From positions 100,032 to 164,031 of the forward strand of contig QQRY01000001.1 of NCBI GenBank assembly GCA_003602575.1: DNA of 64,000 bases. Reading direction: 5' to 3'. Numbering within the stretch: the stretch's first letter is position 1; the number at the start of each line of letters is the position of its first letter. Of the stretch, positions 34,609-43,000 are shown one piece after another. The position numbers and the translations under genes were made by a program. This DNA comes from Candidatus Poseidoniales archaeon. Lineage in GTDB: Archaea; Thermoplasmatota; Poseidoniia; Poseidoniales; Poseidoniaceae. The notes beneath the pieces were generated by a model. It saw only the letters and a program-made list of their open reading frames with translations. It did no database searches and was not told the DNA's origin.

Positions 34609-37600
34609 TCACTTCTTGAAAGATTCCATGTATTTCCAGCCATAATGTTCCCACTGATCCATAGTCCAACCTTCGGGTAAACCAGTAGGCGGAAGTGGTG
34701 CAATCCCAGGATTATTAGTCAATGGATTAACTACAGGTTGAGGCACTATTTGTGGGCTAGGTATTGGCATTGGTAATGGCTGTTGAACATTTAATGGCTG
34801 AATTGGATTCATTTCGGGAATTGGTTGATTAACAATATCTGGAATCTGTTTGTATTGATTCTGTTCTTCAATCACCTCTTCAGTTTGGTCTAATTCATCA
34901 GTTGAATCTTCATCCTCTTGCTTCATTCTTCTTGTTACAACTAACATCCACAATCCAAAGGATACAGATATTAGAGCTATCAAGAATAATGTTATACCAA
35001 ACATTTCGTCTCCAGCTTGTTGGGCTAGAGCTTCTCCATCTCTGACTGTCTCTTCTTTTACTAGCAATGGATCAATAGTTTTACGATCAATCTCATTGTC
35101 TCCAAGCATTGCTAAAACTCTGAATTCCAATGTAGTTGATTGCTGTTGAGATATGGAATATGGAATCGATATGTACATAGTTGAATTTTGATTGACAATT
35201 TGTGATTCTTCAGCAACCTTTACCCAGTTTTTTTGCAAATCTAAATATTCCAAAATAAATGTGACATTTCCTTTACTTCCTTCATTCAAAACCTGAACAT
35301 TTAGTATTGCAGTTTCTCCCACATTAGGACTAGGATTATCCCAACTAATTTGGGTTTGAGAACTTGATAAATCTATACTAGGACCAATTAATGCTAGAGG
35401 CCATGAAGCAAATGGCGAGGAGGCAGAATTAGAATTTACATCAAATGAATTTCCTGAGCTATCCGAACCAGTTAACCAGATGTCTAGCTCATAGGTTGTG
35501 AGAAGTGTAGTGGCTCCTAAATCTGTGAAATCTATGTTTCCATTCCAAAAATATGAACCCTCGAATTCTAAATATGAGTTCAGTATCTTGCTTCCTCGTG
35601 AAATTTCCGACTCACCTGCTCTTACCCTGTAATGGACTATAATCGATGAAGAGTCTGCAAAACCAAAGTCATCTGAAGATTCTACCAATATGGTAATATC
35701 AGACATTTTCGATATAGAAATATCTTCTCCTGCAACAACATTATCCAAACGAATCTCGTTTATTACAGGGCTTGTACTATCAACTGCTAGCCGCAATCTA
35801 GGTGTAATTGATGTTTCATCTTGGGATAATCCAGGCATATCTGCCATTTGTAGTGAAAGGTCAAGATGACCTGAAGGGGCACTTGGAACTAAGAAATCCA
35901 TACTGAAATAACCATCATCACGAATCGAAGTTTCCCATTGATTATCATAATCGAATAATGAAATGTCAAAAATTCCAGCTGGAGCAGGTGTTTCATCCTC
36001 TGAAAATAAGACTCTACCTGCAACTCTCATAGCCTGCCCCACACCGATATTAGATTCATCGAAATTCGAGTTGTAATGATTGATCCCATTACGTAATTCT
36101 ACTGCCGTTATGTGGCCTGACATTAAATCAAATCTGAAATCATTATCCAAACTCCAAGCATTACTAGACAGAACCTCATCCTCTACATTACAAGGCACAT
36201 CTGATTCAATGGAACAAGGATGGTCTGAAACCGATAGATGTGGTAAGTAGAATGACTCACCATCGGTGTCATAAGACTCTGCAAATAGCCAAGTTAATTG
36301 GAATTTTATACTTACAATCAATTTAGTTTGCTCAATGTTACCGATTTCAGCACTAGAATAAATATTGGATACTGCAATGAATTGAGAACTTGATTCTACA
36401 TTGATAATGGGTAGCCCGTCTAAACTTTCGCTTATAGTGGCATACATTGTCGTATCTAAATCTGAGAGGGAGTTGCCCAAGGTTAGTTGAATTGTATCGA
36501 TATCTTTCCAACCATTTCCGTCAGTAATTACAACTTGAGCAGTATAGTATACTCCGGGGTGTAAAGGCTCTTCATCACTATGCCCAATTATTGAACTATT
36601 GGAAGTATCGAACTCTGGAATGAATTCTTCACGGATGATATATGTCGAAAGGTCGCCGTCCCAGTCTGGAGGTTGCTCATCATTGGCAAATCCACATTTT
36701 GTATTACTTTGAGGACAAACAGGCCCACCGCCCATTGCAATCTGATTATTTTGTCCGTCCTCTCCTGTAACATAGAAAGAAACTCTCTGTCCGTGCGATA
36801 GAATAGAATCATCGATCAAACCTTGGAATATATTCAAACCACCAGATTTAATTTCTGGGGAAGAAAGAGTTTTTGTTTGATACTCATCAGAATTTGGCAA
36901 ATTATCTGAATTAAAATCATTACAACGTGTATCGATAATTGTCCTACATCCAAGCCAGTAGTGCAATGTCAGGAGTGTTGGTGGGTCGACTGAATCTTGT
37001 ATCGTTATTGATATTGGTTGCCCAGATGGAGCAGGTAAAGAGGCATGCAGATGTTGCCCATTCAACGGTGATGCAGAAATTACAAGTGGTGATTTTCCAT
37101 CTAGAATTAAGCGAATGTTATTGTAATTTGGATTTACGTACTCTGAACCATTAACAAGTTCAACTGCTTGTACATAGAAGACCATGCCCCCAGGAGTGGA
37201 TTGCATCGGTGTTTGGAATGTCAAATTATAGTATCCAAATCCCGGATTTTGTTCCTCATAAAGTATTTCTTGTTGTCCTACTGGCTGACCTGAGTTACTT
37301 ACATTTTGTCCAATAACACGAAGATTGAATTGACCAGGAAGAGGTGTGAATTGAGAACCTTCAAAGTTAATCATTCCAGTAAAAGTAATATTTGTTCCTC
37401 CTCGAAGCCATTCAAGATTAGTAACTTGGTTTCCTGACTCATCATAAACCATCATTGAGTTTAATTGTATATCATTTTCAATCTTCAAATCCATTGATTC
37501 TGTTTGCCAAGATGAAACTGCAACTCCATCATCATCTTCAACTGTAACCAGGGCTTGAGTGGCTTGTTCATCATTCCAATCCCATAATGTTTGGAATGGT

Positions 37601-40047
37601 ATCTGAATCTCTAGAATTCCATCACTATCAATATTTGATGAACAGTTATTGCTATCAAATATTGCTATTGATTCATTGTTCGTATTAGTTGAACATGAAT
37701 CTCCAAGTTCCCAAATAAAACTTGGATTATTCCCGTTAGAGTTAATTATTTCCACAAAAGTCCTAGTAATCCTTTCAACATCATCTCCAGCAGCAGCCTT
37801 GACTGTTAGAGTACGTTTTATCCCATCAGGGACAGAAACATCTCCATCTAAATCAACACTTATGGCACGAGTTTGCATCTTGTATTCGACATCGAGATCT
37901 GTGATTTTCATTCGCCCAGGTGTTTCGGCCTTGATAGAGAGAAATACGGTTTCATCGCCTTCTCCATTACTTGGGATCTCCTGATTAATAGCAGATACCA
38001 ATGTGGGTGTTTGAATAACTTCACTGCCAACTATGGATGAATCACTAACAGTTATTGATGATTCGTTAAGAAATTGTAGCGACTCCCAATCCCAATCACC
38101 AACTCCATTGATGTTTATCGACGGTTTATCTGGATATCCTTCCTCATACCATAACGTAAATGAATCAATTGACGGCGATGAATAAATGTTTGAGGAGCTA
38201 AGGGTTATTTCAAATCTCAAGATATCACCTGAACCCTCAGTCGGGAAATTTACTTCTTGATTATTTAGTGCTGAGAGCCAATTTGTCCCATTATCATTGG
38301 ACACTTTGACATCTATGGAGCCCCCTATCGGGACATCTGCAACCCATTCCGGTCTAACTTTGCCAACTTTAGTACCTGTGGCATAAAAGTCTGAGGTCCA
38401 AGTTCCTGAAGATGAGTAAGATGTGTAATAATCTAAATTTACCCACCACGAGACCGCAGTAGAACCAATTAATTGTGCCTTCCAAATCAATTGATTACCT
38501 GGATGTGCGAAATGTATTGTAGATAGAGAAGTTACCGCTTCCCAATGTGTGCCATTATCTGCTGAAACCCAGTAATCAACCCTATCTCCGACCGACGAAA
38601 CTGACCAGTAAGTCTCCATATTCACAGAAAGTACAGGATCTGTAGTCACAATAGTTTCTCCAAACCAAGTAGTAGTTCCTGGTGCTGGAATTGTGGGGTA
38701 AGTCATTCCAGCACCATACTCTCGATAATTTAGAGTTACAGAAGAAAAGGAAGAATAACTACAATCAACAGTTATCAGCCTTGAACCATCATATTGGAGA
38801 CCATAACCAAGAACTGTAATCTGCTTGGTATCTGTCTGTGGAGTAAGAACTTCTGAAGTACCGGTGATTTTCCATGCTTCTAGAACATCCTTATTTTGAC
38901 TACCAGAAGAACCTTTTTGACATCGCATGAAAAATGTTGATTCAATAACCTCTAGACCTCTTACTTGTTGCCCAGTTTTACCACATTGGTATGAGGAGCC
39001 TGAGGATGAAAAATAGGTGTATATTTTAGAACCTCGGGTAAATCCTCCATTTTGCATTTCATCAAATTCATAAGACACGATTCGTCGCTGAGAATTATGC
39101 AAAACCCAAACTACATCTCTCGAAGAATCATATGCAATACCTGTATAATCATTGTATTGCGGAGAAACATCATATGAGTCAAGACATGTCCAAACATCAT
39201 CCTTGGAAATATCAAATTCTAATATTCTATGATTCACAGCTGGAGCAGTAGATGTGTAATGATAGCGATAAGTCGATAGAATACCAAACAATCTTTCATC
39301 ATCTGTCACTGTCCAATCTCTAAAACCATAATATGCATAATAACTAGATGATGGCATCTGTGGTAGAGTACACGTCGATTGTTCCAGTAAAATTGTTGAT
39401 TCAACTGTGGCATTATTTGGATATAATCTCTTGACAACATTACTAAATTGCTTGGATGACCAAGTTGACAAAAATAGCCAATCATGGTGTTTCAAAATCG
39501 CCCCTTGACTTTGAGCAATCAATGCAGAAGATGTCTTTTTGACTTGCATTGAGAATAGATTCTCAGTGGAATTAGATGTATGTGGTTGTCTAATCGAATA
39601 AGTCCCATTATCCAACCAAGCATCAGAATTATTGCTAGTCTCTTCATCTAGACCATGGGGTGAAAAGGAATTATTCATTTGGCTAGGTGCGAGTGTTAAA
39701 TCCCCGCTTCTAGAATCAGTCAAACCAGAAATGCCCGCCATCCAGTCAGACCTTTGATCTACAACAACATCTGACCATCCGGTCGAAGATGCACCGGACA
39801 AAGTCATAGAGATATCATTAACTGTAGCCCCTTTAGGGATTGATATTTCAGCACCATCATCAGTCCTTCCATTTTGGTATAGAGCCATGTACTCATTACT
39901 TCCATCACTGAATTGATATATGTGCCTAGGTACATTATTTGCTGAAACATCATCAATTAGTATATCTGATAAAGGGGTTAAAGGAGTGAGGAACATGATA
40001 AAAACTAGTAGAAATGCTTTCGAAAAACTCGGCTTATCTACTCTCAA
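34609..40047 (-). CDS. Giant membrane-anchored surface protein
   Basis: 1812 residues starting at a TTG. The signal peptide is FLLVFIMFLTPLTPL. The N-terminal third has beta-propeller-like blades such as NHRILEFDISKDDVW and DSSRDVVWVLHNSQRRI. The rest is a series of Ig-like and CARDB-like modules. A transmembrane helix at about 1679-1703 (ITLFLIALISVSFGLWMLVV) precedes a cytoplasmic tail with a Pro/Gln-rich stretch and the ending PPTGLPEGWTMDQWEHYG, nearly identical to the tail of the giant subtilase. No catalytic motif was seen. It lies 49 bp behind the 1915-residue gene. The start is decided by GGAGGTGA five bases before the TTG. Confidence 0.85.
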   Translation of the reverse strand: MRVDKPSFSKAFLLVFIMFLTPLTPLSDILIDDVSANNVPRHIYQFSDGSNEYMALYQNGRTDDGAEISIPKGATVNDISMTLSGASSTGWSDVVVDQRSDWMAGISGLTDSRSGDLTLAPSQMNNSFSPHGLDEETSNNSDAWLDNGTYSIRQPHTSNSTENLFSMQVKKTSSALIAQSQGAILKHHDWLFLSTWSSKQFSNVVKRLYPNNATVESTILLEQSTCTLPQMPSSSYYAYYGFRDWTVTDDERLFGILSTYRYHYTSTAPAVNHRILEFDISKDDVWTCLDSYDVSPQYNDYTGIAYDSSRDVVWVLHNSQRRIVSYEFDEMQNGGFTRGSKIYTYFSSSGSSYQCGKTGQQVRGLEVIESTFFMRCQKGSSGSQNKDVLEAWKITGTSEVLTPQTDTKQITVLGYGLQYDGSRLITVDCSYSSFSSVTLNYREYGAGMTYPTIPAPGTTTWFGETIVTTDPVLSVNMETYWSVSSVGDRVDYWVSADNGTHWEAVTSLSTIHFAHPGNQLIWKAQLIGSTAVSWWVNLDYYTSYSSSGTWTSDFYATGTKVGKVRPEWVADVPIGGSIDVKVSNDNGTNWLSALNNQEVNFPTEGSGDILRFEITLSSSNIYSSPSIDSFTLWYEEGYPDKPSININGVGDWDWESLQFLNESSITVSDSSIVGSEVIQTPTLVSAINQEIPSNGEGDETVFLSIKAETPGRMKITDLDVEYKMQTRAISVDLDGDVSVPDGIKRTLTVKAAAGDDVERITRTFVEIINSNGNNPSFIWELGDSCSTNTNNESIAIFDSNNCSSNIDSDGILEIQIPFQTLWDWNDEQATQALVTVEDDDGVAVSSWQTESMDLKIENDIQLNSMMVYDESGNQVTNLEWLRGGTNITFTGMINFEGSQFTPLPGQFNLRVIGQNVSNSGQPVGQQEILYEEQNPGFGYYNLTFQTPMQSTPGGMVFYVQAVELVNGSEYVNPNYNNIRLILDGKSPLVISASPLNGQHLHASLPAPSGQPISITIQDSVDPPTLLTLHYWLGCRTIIDTRCNDFNSDNLPNSDEYQTKTLSSPEIKSGGLNIFQGLIDDSILSHGQRVSFYVTGEDGQNNQIAMGGGPVCPQSNTKCGFANDEQPPDWDGDLSTYIIREEFIPEFDTSNSSIIGHSDEEPLHPGVYYTAQVVITDGNGWKDIDTIQLTLGNSLSDLDTTMYATISESLDGLPIINVESSSQFIAVSNIYSSAEIGNIEQTKLIVSIKFQLTWLFAESYDTDGESFYLPHLSVSDHPCSIESDVPCNVEDEVLSSNAWSLDNDFRFDLMSGHITAVELRNGINHYNSNFDESNIGVGQAMRVAGRVLFSEDETPAPAGIFDISLFDYDNQWETSIRDDGYFSMDFLVPSAPSGHLDLSLQMADMPGLSQDETSITPRLRLAVDSTSPVINEIRLDNVVAGEDISISKMSDITILVESSDDFGFADSSSIIVHYRVRAGESEISRGSKILNSYLEFEGSYFWNGNIDFTDLGATTLLTTYELDIWLTGSDSSGNSFDVNSNSASSPFASWPLALIGPSIDLSSSQTQISWDNPSPNVGETAILNVQVLNEGSKGNVTFILEYLDLQKNWVKVAEESQIVNQNSTMYISIPYSISQQQSTTLEFRVLAMLGDNEIDRKTIDPLLVKEETVRDGEALAQQAGDEMFGITLFLIALISVSFGLWMLVVTRRMKQEDEDSTDELDQTEEVIEEQNQYKQIPDIVNQPIPEMNPIQPLNVQQPLPMPIPSPQIVPQPVVNPLTNNPGIAPLPPTGLPEGWTMDQWEHYGWKYMESFKK

Positions 40048-40049
40048 AT

Positions 40050-40058
40050 TCTCACCTC
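40050..40058 (-). promoter_or_regulatory. Strong Shine-Dalgarno before a TTG start
   Basis: The minus strand reads GGAGGTGAGAATTTG, a near-perfect complement of the 16S rRNA 3' tail with an ideal gap before TTG at 40045-40047. No nearby in-frame ATG competes before the signal peptide's hydrophobic core. This fixes the start of the 1812-residue protein. Confidence 0.75.
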
Positions 40059-40096
40059 CTCTGTTTGCTTATTTTCTAACTGTTAGAATAAATTTT

Positions 40097-43000
40097 CTAA
40101 CCGGTTTGTCTAGAATCATAACGTAGTGGTGATGAATCTCCACGTATTCCATCCTCCTCATCATCAAAAACTTCGAACCAATCAACAATCCAATCACCAT
40201 CTGTATCCCAATTCATAGGGTTCGAACCTTCGGCTATGTGGTCATCATCAAAATCCAAATTATACCAACCAAATTCATGTTCACCCACAATACGGACTGG
40301 AGCGGTAAGTGGGGAACTCGCATAGTAGATATCCCACTGATCGGTCCATTCACCCGATGTTAATACAACATCATCAGCAGTATTCAAAATCAAGAAATCT
40401 GAATCTTTGTCATCCACAATCAGTACATATCTGAAATCAATTGATGATTGTTGGTCCATTTTCAAATAATTCTTTGTTGCTTCTTCACTAGTCCCTAAAC
40501 CAAGTAAGAATCCCCTAAACTGCCACCACTCATCAACTGGTTGTCCTTGGTAAATTAGTGGACTTAATCTGACTGCATTTGGCGAAGTTAAATCAATATC
40601 TGAAATCATGAAAAATTCTTGGAAGTTGGTATAAGGAGTGTAGGAACAGCCCGCTCCTGAACAATCCCAATTACCATCCATATCGGGGTCATAATTAGCA
40701 TCGACTGGATCTGCTGGGTCAAGTGTAAACCAAGTAAATTCAAGCTCAGGCCTTGATAAAATTGCTCCATTTAATGAAAGCGGCAAACAAGACGTAGTAG
40801 TAGTTACACATTCGCCACCAGTTTCACCATCTATCCATTGAACCATAATCTGTAAGTAAGAACTGAAATTATCATTAGACTCATTCCAAGCCATGGAATA
40901 CTCATACCAATCAGGTAACATATCACCGTCTGAATCATTATCCATTGGATTAGTTCCATACTTGAACACTTCTCGACCATCTGATAAATTGTAGTCTATG
41001 TCGTGAGATACTACTTGTGAACCTGATAATTCAGTATTGAAGGTTACAGAATCGCCATCCGAATCATTCAAATCAGGTCTAGTCTGATTATTCCACTCCA
41101 TTAGGTTGGTGAAAGGTAAACTTCCCGGACCAGACTGTATAATGAACTGATATGGAATGAAATCTCTATCATCCCATTCACCCTGAATTGCAGGTACATC
41201 GAATGAGTTGCGGTCATACCATCCGTCATGGTCTCCATCATAATTAACATCGAAAGGATTTACTGGGTTTGCAGCCCAATGATTTTCAGTAGTGACATCT
41301 GGCATTCCATAGATTGCGTAGCAATATTCCCAACCATCAGGAATTGAGTCTCCATCCGAATCTGAACTTGTAGGGTCAGCGACTCCTATCAAAGTTCGAT
41401 TGAAATTATCTGAGTCTAACTCATTAATTTTCGCCATCCGGTCTGCGCTCTTTTGACCTTTATCGATGAAATCATTGTAGACACCATTTCTCGCCTGAAG
41501 ATAAGTGTAGCCCATTTCTTCCATGTAAGCATTGATAGCATCTGTTCCAAAACTCAAAATTCCTACTTCTTGAGGGACATTATTTCGCTCACTGTATTTA
41601 CCCCATGAGCGTGATTCCCATTCACGTAAGTTGGAGAATCGTTCATCTAGAGAAATATTCCCATCTCCATCGCAATCGAAACTATCTCCATCAGAATCTA
41701 GCAGAACGTCTCCGTCAATCAATGGATTGATACCCCAAAGATTCTCTTCGAGATTCCACTCAGCAAACCAATATTCGAATCCGTCATACATACCGTCTCC
41801 ATCGGTATCTGGATTTGTTGGATCTGTAATTCCCATCAATACAGATATGAAGATATTTGCAGGTTCTCCGTTTTGCCAATCGTTGAAATCATTGAGCAAT
41901 CTTTTCCCTCGCGTCTCCTTAGTGATTAGCATATTGAAAATTCTCTGAGCCTTCTCAGTTGGTTGAAGTAGGTCTCCATCTATGTGCATCAAAGGAGCAT
42001 CTTCAGGGTGGTCAATACCGTTATCTGGATTGGAATTAGCCAATGCAAATTCTTGAAGGTCATTGATTCCGTCTTCATCAGAATCAAACAGACCATCATT
42101 TGGATCAAGTGGATTAAGAGTCCACTTCTGAGAAGAAATATTCCAAGTGGTAAAAAGTAATTCTAAGCCATCAATGATACCATCTCCATCTGTATCTGGA
42201 TTATTTGGATCTGCTGTTTTTCCGGTCAAATTCACTTGTGATTCATCTATGAAAGAACCAAAAGAAGTATCGGTTAGAATTCCTGCCCATGCTTGGAAAG
42301 CATATGCGCTACCAATAGTGGTGACAAACCATTTTGGTGAGGTTCGGTTCTGATCTGTTTCAGAATATACAGGATCTATTGAGTTATATTCTTCCCAATT
42401 TGTCATGCCATCTTCATCTGCATCGCCCCATCTATCAATAGGATCTAATGGATTTAATGTCCACTTATCTTCTAGAAGATTCCATCTAGCAAACCAAATC
42501 TCCCAGCCATCTGGCATGCCATCATCATCAGTATCCGTATCTAATGGGTCGCAAGATCCAGCACTAATTTCTAATTGAGAGGCTAAAATGGAGCCTGCTG
42601 CTCTTTCAGCAAAATTAGCTTGTGGCATTCCTAATAGGCTAACATTAGCAAATAGATCTGTGGAAAAGCCATCAGGAATAGGGACTCCATCCAAAGTTTG
42701 AGTAGAATCAAACAGGTCTGTTCTGATATGGAATTCAAGCCAATTAACAAATTGTTCATTCGGTTGTAATACACCGTCATGATTAATATCGTATCCATCG
42801 CCATCAGGATTCTTGAAAGCATCTGAGCCATTGAGTGGATTGATACCAACTCTCGAGGAATCCCAAGAACATGCATAAACAGCCTCCCAGCCATCGGGTA
42901 ATGTATCTCCATCAGAATCAACATTATTTGGATCAGAAATGGACCAATTTAAGGCGGCAGAAGGAGATTCACCATGCGATTCCAATAATAGCCCATCAAT

